Source: Planctomycetota bacterium
Lineage (GTDB): Bacteria > Planctomycetota > SZUA-567 > H5-PLA8
Direction: 5' to 3'
Length of the DNA stretch: 64,000 nt
Assembly: GCA_015075375.1 (NCBI GenBank)
Contig: JABTUM010000001.1
Location: forward strand, 677,201-741,200
In this document: positions 45,379-54,027 of the stretch, in pieces
Layout of the letters: each line of letters opens with the position of its first letter
Numbering within the stretch: the first letter of the stretch is position 1
Made by a program: the position numbers and the translations under genes
The notes under the pieces: model-generated
The model's database searches: none
Seen by the model: the letters and a program-made list of their open reading frames with translations, nothing else
Told to the model about the DNA's origin: nothing

Positions 45379-45406
45379 TTGACTGTGATAGCGACTTCTC
45401 AATAAG
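45379..45406 (+). promoter_or_regulatory. Weak promoter-like pair before the nucleotidyltransferase gene
   Basis: TTGACT (45379-45384) is a good -35; the best -10 at 16 bp is AATAAG (45401-45406), which is poor. The site lies in the divergent spacer between the ABC ATPase gene and the gene at 45473. Confidence 0.25.
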
Positions 45407-45472
45407 CGCGGAGTGAGCCGCCGTCAAGCGGCAGCGCGCGGAGCGGCCCTTCACGTTAATCTTGAAACACGC

Positions 45473-46591
45473 ATGAACGACGACGCTGGACACTCCTTGC
45501 TGGCCGCACTCTGGCGCGGCGAAGTTCCGCCCGTAGCGGATGCGCAAGCCCTCGCGGAGGCTACTGGCTGGATCGAATCCCATCGCCTGGGGCCGGTCGT
45601 TTTCGAAGCACTTCCCGAAGCGCACCCGCTGCGCGAAACTCTGCGTCCGGCGCGGCAGCAGGCCCTTGCCGCGCACCTGCTGCGCCAAGCATGGCTCGAA
45701 CCGATCCTCCGAGAAGCACGCGAACGCGGTCTCCGGCTGGTGGGGTTTAAGGGATGGGGACTCGCGCTCCTTTCAGGAGTCTACCCAGCGCCCGATTGCC
45801 GCCCGCTGGGCGACCTGGATTTATGGGTGCCTCGCGAACACCTCGAAGCCGCGGTAAGCGTCTTCGAGGCGCACGATTTCCGGCTCAAGCGCGACGACCC
45901 CGCCATTCGCGATTATTACTTCAACGCCTCGTACGAAGTCCCGCTCGTGCATCCACGCCACGGACTCGTCGAGTTGCACTACGCCTATCATCGCGATCTG
46001 CCAGACGCAACGGCTGCCCGCATGCTCGCGCGGGCCGCGCCACGGGCCGCATTCGGGACCGAAATAGACGTTTTCGCGCCGCCCGATCTGCTCCTGCTTC
46101 TGGTCCAGCATTTCGCGATTCAGGTAGGCGAGCGCCCGTGGCTCTGGCTCGAGGACTTACGCCGGCTAGGCGCGGCGCTTTCGGAGAACGAAGCCGCCGC
46201 CTACGTGCGCGAAACCGAAACGGCCGGGCACGCGCTCTTCGCCTGCGCAAGCTGGTCGGCCTTGGAGAGACTCTGGGGCCTGCGCGCGGACTTTTGGACG
46301 CCCGACGCGGAAAATCAAATGCGTGCTCACCTCAGCGTTCTTGAAAACTCTGCTCTCGGTACGTGGCTCGCCGAACTCCCTGGCGGACGCCCTTCGGGCG
46401 ACCGCTTGGCGCTTGCCCGCCGGCGATCCGGACGGCCCGTTCGAGCAGACGCCTCGCGCTGGAATTCGCTCTGGTGCCACCCCGGCGTCGTTTGCCTCGA
46501 GCGCAACGTCCGCTCCGACGCACCGGGCTTCTGGAAACATCGCCTGGGCCATTTCGCCGGACGCTGTACACGCCTCTGGCGCGCGCTGTAA
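45473..46591 (+). CDS. Nucleotidyltransferase-fold protein (NTP_transf_5-like)
   Basis: 372 residues. The motif GFKGWGLALLSGVYPAPDCRPLGDLDLWV (read as GFKG, then R, then GDLDLWV) is the signature of the putative nucleotidyltransferase family often found with capsule and sugar-peptide loci: Lys-Gly followed by the catalytic-type Asp-x-Asp. Another Asp/Glu-rich strand VELHYAYH follows. The rest is helical. The C-terminus is Arg-rich with several Cys/Trp. No partner gene is adjacent; it converges with the AraC gene at 46613. The substrate is unknown. Confidence 0.75.
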   Translation: MNDDAGHSLLAALWRGEVPPVADAQALAEATGWIESHRLGPVVFEALPEAHPLRETLRPARQQALAAHLLRQAWLEPILREARERGLRLVGFKGWGLALLSGVYPAPDCRPLGDLDLWVPREHLEAAVSVFEAHDFRLKRDDPAIRDYYFNASYEVPLVHPRHGLVELHYAYHRDLPDATAARMLARAAPRAAFGTEIDVFAPPDLLLLLVQHFAIQVGERPWLWLEDLRRLGAALSENEAAAYVRETETAGHALFACASWSALERLWGLRADFWTPDAENQMRAHLSVLENSALGTWLAELPGGRPSGDRLALARRRSGRPVRADASRWNSLWCHPGVVCLERNVRSDAPGFWKHRLGHFAGRCTRLWRAL

Positions 46592-46612
46592 CCAAGCCAA
46601 ACAGACTGCGCT

Positions 46613-47584
46613 TCAAGTCACATGCTTTCCGCGCCACTCGCTCGGCGAACAGCCTTTTAGCTTTCGAAACACCACGCTGAAGTACTGCGAACTGGAGAAA
46701 CCCAGATCCAGCGCCGCTTCGGTGACATTCAGAGAGGGATCGCGCGCCAAGCGCTGCGCCGCGGCCTCAACTCGAGCGGCGGTCACGTACTCCAACGGCG
46801 TCTGACCGGTCTGCTCCTTGAACCGCACCGCGAAATGCGCCGGCGAAAGTCCGGCACGATCGGCCATCTCCTGCAGCGATGGCGGATCCGCCAATCGCGA
46901 AGAGATCCAGAGCGTCCAGGCGCGCCAGCCCGCGTCCAACGGGCGGTTCCCGCCGCCGGCCTCGAGTTTGGAGGGCGAAGTCCGCGCCGCATACAGCCGC
47001 GCAGCGAAGACCAGCAACTCCACCAGCAGCGCTTGAACCATCAACAACCGCAGCCCGCGTGCCGCGAAATCGCCGGCGCACTCCGCGTCCAATTCCGCCA
47101 GCAGCCGCCGGTAGATTCGCTCGATCCCCTGCGCCCCGGGAATCACCTTCTGATCCAGCGCCGAGAAGCCGCCTTCCAGCGCCGCGGCTTCGTCCACGGC
47201 CTGCGCGACATCCCGCGTCGGTGCATCGAGGGCCTTCAACTTCGGCACGCGGTCCATCAAAGGAAGCGCGGCCGGATCGAGTCCCACCACATAAAGGTGA
47301 AACGGATCGGCCGGATCGGTTCGGCCGCCGTGCACTTCGCCGGGCTTGGTGATGTACAGGTCACCGGGTTGGAGCGGGTAGTTGCGTCCGCCGGCATGCC
47401 ACTCACCGCGGCCCGCGTGGATGTAGCAAAGCTCGTAAATCTCGTGCGTGTGCGGCGCCAGAAAATGCGCCGGCGCGCAAATCGCCTCGTGCACGTGAGT
47501 CAGCGCCGGGAACTCCGGAAGCGGGCGCTCGTGCGCGTGGAAATGCGCCACCTGCGGCAGGTGAGGCCCGAAAAAGCGCGGCAT
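46613..47584 (-). CDS. AraC-family transcriptional regulator with cupin sensor
   Basis: About 323 residues. The N-terminal cupin domain (about 35-110) contains HTHEIYELCYIHAGRGEWH and LQPGDLYITKPGEVHGG, which are the two cupin motifs with His residues. The C-terminal AraC HTH (about 225-320) has LQEMADRAGLSPAHFAVRFK and VTEAALDLGFSSSQYFSVVFRK. ATG 47584 is the likely start, although its ribosome-binding site is weak. It is divergent from a PhyH gene, mirroring the pair at 0.3-2 kb, though the two regulators differ clearly in sequence. Confidence 0.9.
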   Translation of the reverse strand: MPRFFGPHLPQVAHFHAHERPLPEFPALTHVHEAICAPAHFLAPHTHEIYELCYIHAGRGEWHAGGRNYPLQPGDLYITKPGEVHGGRTDPADPFHLYVVGLDPAALPLMDRVPKLKALDAPTRDVAQAVDEAAALEGGFSALDQKVIPGAQGIERIYRRLLAELDAECAGDFAARGLRLLMVQALLVELLVFAARLYAARTSPSKLEAGGGNRPLDAGWRAWTLWISSRLADPPSLQEMADRAGLSPAHFAVRFKEQTGQTPLEYVTAARVEAAAQRLARDPSLNVTEAALDLGFSSSQYFSVVFRKLKGCSPSEWRGKHVT

Positions 47585-47593
47585 CGCGTGATC

Positions 47594-47620
47594 TCGAACA
47601 CGATTCGAACGAACTCGAAC
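47594..47620. promoter_or_regulatory. Three phased TCGAAC repeats
   Basis: TCGAAC occurs at 47594-47599, 47605-47610 and 47615-47620, i.e. start-to-start 11 and 10 bp, all on one face of the helix. The array sits between the divergent AraC and PhyH starts, just upstream of the AraC ATG. Such phased direct repeats are typical of AraC-family half-sites. Confidence 0.5.
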
Positions 47621-47699
47621 GCTAGACAGCGGCCGACCCGCGTACTCTATCCCCATCGAGAGCCGCAACGCAAACCCGGACTTTCAAGGAGCCCGCCCC

Positions 47700-48536
47700 A
47701 TGCCTGCCGCAGCCGAGACCCTCGCCGAAACGACCTTATCCCAGGCTCAGCTTAGCGCGTGGCACGAGCGCGGCTTCCACGTGCACGGAAAGCTCTTCGG
47801 CGACGAGGAACTGGAAGCGTTGCGCGCCGCGTGCGAGCGCGTCATCGACGGCGCGTACGATCCGGGCTCCGAGCCCGATGGGCGCTACTGGAAGCCCGGC
47901 GGCGATCCGTTGGGCGTCCGGAAGATCGACAACGCCTGGAAAGGCAGCCGAATCGTCGCGGCCGCCGTCACCAGCGAACGCCTGGGACGGATCGCCGCGC
48001 AGTTGCTCGACGCGCCCGGCATTCGGCTCTGGCACGACCAAATCGCCTATAAGCCTCCGGGCGGCGGGAAGGTCGTCACTTGGCATCAGGATTGGGGCTA
48101 CTGGCAAGTAATCCGCGAATGCCAGACGGTGACCTGCTGGATCGCGCTGGACGATGTGACGCCGGATCAGGGCCCCATGGAATTCCTCGCCGGCAGCCAC
48201 AAGCTGGGTCTCTATCCGCTGCCCAAGGGCTGTACCGGCGACGACGAACAGCGCCCCACCCTCCCGCCGGGTCTGAATCTGCCCTGCGTGCCAGTGGTAC
48301 TCAAAGCTGGCGAAGTCAGCTTTCACCACGGACTCACCTTCCACGGCAGCGGGAAGAACTTGAGCGCCCGCTGGCGCAAGGGACTGGTCTCGCACGTGAT
48401 GTCCAGCGCCTGCACGTATCGATCCCACGAACGCGGGCATCCCAACGAGCCGTGGATGCGCAAATACGCGGTCCATCCGCAACCGGGCGAAGCCTGGCAC
48501 GGCCCACAGTTTCCGATGCTGTGGCCGCGGAGCTGA
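47700..48536 (+). CDS. Phytanoyl-CoA dioxygenase (PhyH) family protein
   Basis: 278 residues. Canonical Fe(II)/2-oxoglutarate dioxygenase: the HxD motif is WHQDWGYW (H129, D131), the conserved strand GPMEFLAGSHKLG precedes the distal site, and the distal His lies in TFHGSGKN (H215) followed by a basic residue cluster in RWRKGLVSHVM for 2-oxoglutarate. ATG 47700 follows AAGGAG. It is more canonical than the paralogue at 292-1068. The substrate is unknown; regulation by the divergent AraC protein is likely. Confidence 0.9.
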   Translation: MPAAAETLAETTLSQAQLSAWHERGFHVHGKLFGDEELEALRAACERVIDGAYDPGSEPDGRYWKPGGDPLGVRKIDNAWKGSRIVAAAVTSERLGRIAAQLLDAPGIRLWHDQIAYKPPGGGKVVTWHQDWGYWQVIRECQTVTCWIALDDVTPDQGPMEFLAGSHKLGLYPLPKGCTGDDEQRPTLPPGLNLPCVPVVLKAGEVSFHHGLTFHGSGKNLSARWRKGLVSHVMSSACTYRSHERGHPNEPWMRKYAVHPQPGEAWHGPQFPMLWPRS

Positions 48537-48569
48537 GTCCGAAGGTGTTATGATTTGACCCCAATTACT

Positions 48570-48575
48570 TATAAT
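48570..48575 (+). promoter_or_regulatory. Consensus -10 upstream of smc
   Basis: A perfect TATAAT lies in a short AT-rich island (48547-48600) after the PhyH stop. The nearby TTGACC (48555-48560) is only 9 bp away and cannot be its -35. It may start the transcript that carries the structured leader and smc. Confidence 0.35.
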
Positions 48576-48696
48576 TCTAGAGCTTATTTGCTTTCCCCAG
48601 GTGCGGAATCAACGCACAAATACCGATGCTAAGTGCTTCGGCTTTTGCTCATCTTTACGCTTGAACCTGACGATCCCTGAGACAAGATATAGCCTT

Positions 48697-48765
48697 CCCG
48701 TGTGCATCTGGGGGGCCGGGTCGCGGTACACCGACCGATCCCCCTAAGTCTTTGCTGCACGTGGG
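48697..48765 (+). ncRNA. Candidate structured RNA/leader upstream of smc
   Basis: CCCGTGTGCA (48697-48706) pairs with TGCACGTGGG (48756-48765) in a 10-bp stem with two G-T wobbles. Inside it GGGGG (about 48710-48715) pairs with CCCCC (48740-48744), with further pairing toward a loop near 48725. A further stem CGTGG...CCACG follows, overlapping the outer stem, so alternative folds exist. No known family (SRP, 6S, TPP) fits. It ends 46 bp before the smc start. Confidence 0.4.
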
Positions 48766-48811
48766 GTTGACTCCACGGTGGGGGGGACCCGCTGGGGGAG
48801 TGACGACTCGG

Positions 48812-51800
48812 ATGCACCTTAAGCGCCTCGAAGCGTTTGGCTTTAAGTCATTCGCTGACAAAATTGTCTTCGATTTCCAGCCGGGCTTCACGGGTATCGT
48901 GGGCCCCAACGGCTGTGGTAAATCCAACGTCGTCGACTCCATCAAGTGGGTGCTGGGCGAGCAATCGGCCAAGAGCCTCCGCGGCGGCGAGATGCTCGAC
49001 GTCATCTTCAACGGCTCCGCGCATCGTAAGCCGCTCAACTTCTGCGAGGTCACGCTCACCTTCGACAACGCCTCGGGCAAGCTCCCGCTGGGCGCGCCCG
49101 AAGTCGCCGTCACGCGCCGCTTGTACCGCAGCGGCGAGAGCGAATACCTGATCAACAAAGCGCTCTGCCGGCTCCGCGATGTCCGCGAGCTGTTTTGGGA
49201 TACGGGCATCGGGACCAGCAGCTATAGCATCATCGAGCAGGGCCGCGTGGCGATGCTGCTGGAAGCCAACAGCAAAGAGCGCCGCTTCCTGTTCGAGGAA
49301 GCCGCCGGCATCCATAAATACAAAGAGCGCAAGAAAGTCGCGCTTCGCAAACTCGAACGCGTCGAGCAGAACCTGGCCCGGCTCACCGACATCCTTAACG
49401 AAGTCGACCGCAACCTGAAGTCTGTCACGCGGCAGGCCCAGAAGGCCCGGCGCGCGAAGGAATTGGGCGACGCACTGCGCAAGATCAAACTCGAACTCTT
49501 GCTGCACGAATCACATGTCGCGCAGACGGCGCTGCGCGAGCAGGACGGCGCGCTCTCCGGAGCGCAGGATTACGTCGTCTCGCTCAGCACCGAACTGGCC
49601 CAGGCCCAGGCAAGCACTGCCGAAGAGCAGGAGACCATGAGCCGGCTCGACGAAGAGCTGGGCGTGGCGCAGCGCCAGTACTCCGACGCCAAGGCGTCGC
49701 TAGCGGCGCTGGAAGAAGCCTTGAAATCCGAACGCCGCGCGGCCGAAGAAATGCGCGTGGAAGCCGAGCGCGCGCGGCAGGCGTCGCGCGAAGCCGGCGG
49801 CCGCGCCGCGGCGCTCGCCAGCGAACGCGAGAAGTGCGAATTCGACCTCGCCAATGCGCGCCAGTCGCTCGAAGAGAAGCAGGCCCTCAGCCTGACACTC
49901 GCCAACGACCTCGAAGAAGCCCGCACTGCGCACGAGACGGTCAGCAAGCAGCTCGACGACGCGCGCAAGGCGTCGCTCGACGCCTTGGGCCGCCGAACGC
50001 AGCTCCAGCAAACCCTCTCGCAGGCCGAAGCCGATATCGGCGGCATCGATTACCGCATCCGCAAAGCGCGCGCGGAAGTCACCAAGGCCGAAGACCTGAT
50101 CCGCTTCGCGCAGCGCGAAGCCGAGGACGTCCGCTCGCGCGGCGAACAGATCCGCAAGCGCCGCGAAACGCTGGAGACCGAACAATCCGGCATCCGCGCC
50201 CTTCAATCGCGAACCGAAGACGAAATCGACCGGCTCACCGAACTGGCCCAGGAAGAACGCAACCGCCTCGAAAAGTGCCGCAGCCGCGTGGCCGTTCTGG
50301 AAGACCTGAACGAAAGCGGCGAAGGGCTTACTCCCGGCGCGCGCGCCGTGCGCACGACCTTGCGCGAAAGCGGCGTCGACGGCGGGGATTTGCACGGACT
50401 CGCGGCCGAATGCCTGCGCGTCTACGAACACCTCGAAACGGCCATGGAAGCCGCGCTCGGGCCGAACATCGAAGCCTTGGTCGTCGGCGGCGCCGCCACG
50501 GCCGAACGGCTCCTGGAGCGCCTCCGCGCCGACGGCCTGGGCCGTGCCGTTTTCCTCGCACTCGACCGCCTCAACGCCGGACGCTTCGACCCGCTGTATC
50601 TTACCGGGTTGGACGAGACCGCCGTGGCCGCCGAAGGCTGCCTCGGACGCGCGGCCGACCTTGTCGCCGCCGAATCCGACGAGAGCTACCGGCCCATCGC
50701 AGAAGCCCTTTTGGGCGACGTGCTCGTCTTCGATTCCCTGGATCGCGCGCGCGAAGCGCACGAAAGCGATCCGCCCGGAAGCCGCTGGCGCCGCGTGACC
50801 CTCGAAGGCGATCTATTCGAGCCCTCCGGCGCGTTCAGCGGCGGCAAGCACCGTTTCGACCGGCTGGGCCTGATCGGCCGGCGCAACGAGATTCAGCGCT
50901 TGGGCGTCGAGATGGAACGCCGCCGCCAGGCGCTGGAGGCCTTGGCCGAGCAGAGCGCCTTCCTCGAAAAGCGCGCCCAGAAGCTCGCGCGCGACGACGA
51001 ACGCCTGAGCAGCAACCTTGCCGCGCTGGCCGCCACCGCCAACGAATTGAAGGGGCTCCTTTCCGCGATTCAGCGCGAGGAATCGCGTTCGGCCGAAGAG
51101 AAAAAGGTGGCCGCCGACGAGATCCGCGAACTGGAAGCCGAGCGCACCGGGCATGCGCGGCATATCGCGCAGCTTCGCCAGGACGTGGAAGTCGTCAAAG
51201 GCCAGGAGAACGAGGCTCACGCGCGCGCAGAGCGGCTCAGTGCCGCACAATCCGAACGCGAGACACAAGTCTCCGAACGCCGTGGCGCGCTGGAAGTCCT
51301 GAAGCGTGAAGCGTCCACCCTGGACGAACGCGCTCAAGGCCTCGACCGCCACCTCCAATCGCTCTCCGCTCAGTTCGCCGAAAAGCGCGACGAAGCCGAC
51401 CGCGAACGCTGCCGCGCCGATTCGCTCGACGCGCGCCGCGAAGTGACCGAAACCATCGTGGCCGAGAAAGCCGCCGAGCAGGAACAGTTGGGCGCACAGA
51501 CGGCGGACCTCGAACTTCGCGCCCGGCAACTGGGCGAAGAAAAGGAAAACGCGCGGCTGCGCTTCGAAGACGCCCGCGGGCGCGAACGCGCCGTAACCCA
51601 GCAACTCGACGAAGCCAAGAGCCAGGCCACCGACATCGAACGCCGCCGCATCGAACTGCGCCTGCGCCTCGACCAGAAGCTCGAAGAAACCCGCCGTGAA
51701 TTCGGACTCGAAGCCGAAGACGAACTCGCCGCGCGAGGCGGCCCCCCCGAAGTCAACGAAGGCATGCGTGAAGAAGCCGCCGACCTGGCCGCGAAGCTGG

Positions 51801-52597
51801 AGCGCCTGGGGCCGGTCAACATGTACGCGCTGGAAGAACTGCAACAGCTCGAAGAGCGCAACACCTTCCTCAAGACCCAGCACGACGACCTGAGCAGCGC
51901 GCGCAGCAGCCTGCGCGACGTGATCGCCCGCATCAACCGCAAGAGCCGCGCGAAGTTCGAAGAAACCTTCGAAGCCGTGAAAACCAACTTCCAGGAAATC
52001 TTCCGCAAACTCTTCGGCGGCGGCAAGGCCGACCTGATCCTGGAGCAGGGCGAAGACATCCTGGAAGCGGGCATCGAGATCGTCGCGCGCCCGCCGGGCA
52101 AAGAACCCCGCAGCATCCGCCAGCTCAGCGGCGGAGAAAAAGCGATGACCACCATCGCCCTGCTCTTTGCCGTCTTCCGCAGCCGCCCCGCGCCGTTCTG
52201 TATCCTAGACGAAGTCGATGCGCCGCTGGACGAAGCCAACGTCGACCGCTTTAACAGCCTCGTGCGCGAATTCCTCGACCGCTCGCAGTTCGTCGTCATC
52301 ACGCACAACAAGAAGACCATGGGCTACGCCGAGATGCTCTACGGAGTGACCATGCCAGAACCCGGTGTCTCGAAGCGCATCGCGATCAAGTACGAGGAGA
52401 TCGAGCGCCACCTGCCGATGGACGAGATCGACCGGCAGGCGGCCGCGGCTCGCAAAGAAGCGCAGGCCGAGATCGATCGCGCCGGCGCCAGCGACACCGC
52501 CTCCGCGGCCGTACCCGCCGAAAACTCCGGCGTCGAGGCTGGCTCCCCGGCCGGGGGCGGCGGAGGTGGGGGTGGTGGGGGTGGCGGAGGCGGCTGA
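48812..52597 (+). CDS. smc: Chromosome segregation SMC ATPase
   Basis: 1261 residues. Walker A GPNGCGKSN (about 31-39), long coiled-coil arms (about 165-500 and 670-1010), a hinge (about 508-665, with AVFLALDRLN), signature LSGGEKAMTTIALLFAVF (about 1105-1122) and Walker B ILDEVDAPLDEAN (about 1131). It forms the condensin ATPase that organises the chromosome. The chain ends in 14 consecutive Gly after a Ser/Ala/Pro-rich tail, not typical of SMC. ATG 48812 fits the family N-terminus MHLKRLEAFGFKSF; GGGGGAG lies 11 nt upstream. An alternative GTG lies four codons earlier. Confidence 0.95.
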   Translation: MHLKRLEAFGFKSFADKIVFDFQPGFTGIVGPNGCGKSNVVDSIKWVLGEQSAKSLRGGEMLDVIFNGSAHRKPLNFCEVTLTFDNASGKLPLGAPEVAVTRRLYRSGESEYLINKALCRLRDVRELFWDTGIGTSSYSIIEQGRVAMLLEANSKERRFLFEEAAGIHKYKERKKVALRKLERVEQNLARLTDILNEVDRNLKSVTRQAQKARRAKELGDALRKIKLELLLHESHVAQTALREQDGALSGAQDYVVSLSTELAQAQASTAEEQETMSRLDEELGVAQRQYSDAKASLAALEEALKSERRAAEEMRVEAERARQASREAGGRAAALASEREKCEFDLANARQSLEEKQALSLTLANDLEEARTAHETVSKQLDDARKASLDALGRRTQLQQTLSQAEADIGGIDYRIRKARAEVTKAEDLIRFAQREAEDVRSRGEQIRKRRETLETEQSGIRALQSRTEDEIDRLTELAQEERNRLEKCRSRVAVLEDLNESGEGLTPGARAVRTTLRESGVDGGDLHGLAAECLRVYEHLETAMEAALGPNIEALVVGGAATAERLLERLRADGLGRAVFLALDRLNAGRFDPLYLTGLDETAVAAEGCLGRAADLVAAESDESYRPIAEALLGDVLVFDSLDRAREAHESDPPGSRWRRVTLEGDLFEPSGAFSGGKHRFDRLGLIGRRNEIQRLGVEMERRRQALEALAEQSAFLEKRAQKLARDDERLSSNLAALAATANELKGLLSAIQREESRSAEEKKVAADEIRELEAERTGHARHIAQLRQDVEVVKGQENEAHARAERLSAAQSERETQVSERRGALEVLKREASTLDERAQGLDRHLQSLSAQFAEKRDEADRERCRADSLDARREVTETIVAEKAAEQEQLGAQTADLELRARQLGEEKENARLRFEDARGRERAVTQQLDEAKSQATDIERRRIELRLRLDQKLEETRREFGLEAEDELAARGGPPEVNEGMREEAADLAAKLERLGPVNMYALEELQQLEERNTFLKTQHDDLSSARSSLRDVIARINRKSRAKFEETFEAVKTNFQEIFRKLFGGGKADLILEQGEDILEAGIEIVARPPGKEPRSIRQLSGGEKAMTTIALLFAVFRSRPAPFCILDEVDAPLDEANVDRFNSLVREFLDRSQFVVITHNKKTMGYAEMLYGVTMPEPGVSKRIAIKYEEIERHLPMDEIDRQAAAARKEAQAEIDRAGASDTASAAVPAENSGVEAGSPAGGGGGGGGGGGGGG

Positions 52598-52752
52598 TTG
52601 TCGCCCTTGCATCCCACCCTCCACGACGGCGTCCTACTTCTCGCTCAACCAGGCGTGAAGGCCCCCTGCCGCGCGCGCGTCTCTCGGATAGACGCACCGG
52701 GAAGGTCCCGGTAGCGTCGATCGTAAGTTCTTAGCCATATGAGGGTTCCATC

Positions 52753-53910
52753 ATGACACAGCGCACGCTGCCGTTGCTGACCGCCGTACTGCTGGCTTTG
52801 CCTGCCGGTCTGGCCCATGCCCAGGACACGACGACCACTCCACCCAAGCCCAAGAGCGCCGAAGACCGGATCCAGGATATGGAGACGCGCTTGCAAGCGC
52901 TGGAGCGCGCGATGGTCGAGAAGGATGCGCGTATCGCAGACCTGCAACGCCAATTGCAGCAGACGCAAAGCGGTCGGCCGCAAATGCCCGGCTTTACCTT
53001 CCAGCTCAATCCGCAGGAGATGGAACAGTTCCAGGAACGCATGAACGATTACCTGCGCCGCAATCTGGATGGGCTTTTCCTGCCGCGCCCGGGGCAGGAT
53101 TTCGGCGACGAAGAGCCCTTCGACCTGCGCCGCGGTTTCGACCGCGATCTGGGGCCTCGCAACCGCCAGCGCGCGCAAAAGCCGCGCTTGGGCGTCAGCG
53201 TCGATAACGCCTCGGACGAATTGCGCGCGCGCTTCAAGAACGAGGCCGAATCCGGCGCCTTCGTGCTCGAAGTCGTCCCCCAATCGGCGGCCGAGAAGGC
53301 CGGCCTCGCCTTGGGCGACTGCATCGTGGAATTCGACAAGCAACCCGTCCGTACCGCGCTGGACCTGATCACGATGCTTCGCGACGCGCCCGTGGGCGTG
53401 CACGACCTTAAAATCATGCGCCGCGGCGAGAAGATCGACCTCGCCGTTACGCTGGCCGCGCCGCAACCGAACGAGCCCGAACGGCCCGCCGTGCGCCGCC
53501 GGGGCGACTGGCTGGAACTGGAGCGCGAGCCCAACCGCGGGGTGCATGAAAGAGTGGAGATCAAGACCAGCCACCTCGAATTGCCGGCATCGCTGGAGCA
53601 GGAACTCAAACTCAGCGCCGCGCAAAAGGACAAAATGGCCGCGGTCCTGGCCAAGCATTTGACCGCGTTGAACCAGGAATACGCCACGCGCGGCGACCGG
53701 CCCATGGGCTTCAACCCCGACGGCGAGGTCCGCGAGCTTTTGCGCAAGCATGTCAAAGCCGCCGAAGCCGACCTGGCCGCGACCCTGGATGAGCAGCAGA
53801 TTGCCGCATGGCGGCGCTGGCGCGAAGCGAACCAGGATCTCTCCATCAGCCGCAAGTTGAGCGTCGAAAGCCAAGGCCCCGTCACGCCGCACGACGATCA
53901 GGGCTTCTGA
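52753..53910 (+). CDS. Secreted PDZ-domain protein with coiled coil
   Basis: 385 residues. The signal peptide ends at AHAQDTT (about 23). A coiled coil (about 35-70, DMETRLQALERAM) is followed by a PDZ domain (about 140-235: KPRLGVSV, ESGAFVLEVVPQSAAEKAGLALGD, GEKIDLAVTLA). The C-terminal part (about 275-370) is helical with repeated Lys/Glu, resembling zinc-resistance or Spy-like chaperone ends (LSAAQKDKMAAVLAKHL). No protease triad is present, so it is a periplasmic PDZ adaptor or chaperone. GAGGG sits upstream of the ATG. Confidence 0.8.
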   Translation: MTQRTLPLLTAVLLALPAGLAHAQDTTTTPPKPKSAEDRIQDMETRLQALERAMVEKDARIADLQRQLQQTQSGRPQMPGFTFQLNPQEMEQFQERMNDYLRRNLDGLFLPRPGQDFGDEEPFDLRRGFDRDLGPRNRQRAQKPRLGVSVDNASDELRARFKNEAESGAFVLEVVPQSAAEKAGLALGDCIVEFDKQPVRTALDLITMLRDAPVGVHDLKIMRRGEKIDLAVTLAAPQPNEPERPAVRRRGDWLELEREPNRGVHERVEIKTSHLELPASLEQELKLSAAQKDKMAAVLAKHLTALNQEYATRGDRPMGFNPDGEVRELLRKHVKAAEADLAATLDEQQIAAWRRWREANQDLSISRKLSVESQGPVTPHDDQGF

Positions 53911-53951
53911 CCGTCCGGCGTCGGGGGCTGCGGCACTCGCATCGCCCATTC

Positions 53952-53980
53952 TTGACGCGGTCGCCGCCGAGCCCTAGGCT
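53952..53980 (+). promoter_or_regulatory. Promoter of the tandem fur gene
   Basis: TTGACG (53952-53957) and TAGGCT (53975-53980) are spaced 17 bp, giving a leader of about 40 nt before ATG 54028. No obvious Fur box overlaps it. Confidence 0.45.
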
Positions 53981-54027
53981 GAAGCCCGTATGAACGGTCT
54001 TTCGGCCCCTCTTGCGGCGGACGTACG

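Noticed and set aside
48555..48575. TTGACC and TATAAT as a promoter pair
   Set aside because: Both hexamers are good but the spacer is only 9 bp, too short for sigma-70; only the -10 was kept.
48650..48700. GAACCTGA and CTGAGA motifs suggesting a TPP riboswitch before smc
   Set aside because: The two motifs occur in the reverse order and without the other conserved TPP helices; no thiamine gene follows.
48690..48770. SRP (4.5S) RNA before smc
   Set aside because: The conserved domain IV loop sequence (GGAAG...AGCA type) is absent.
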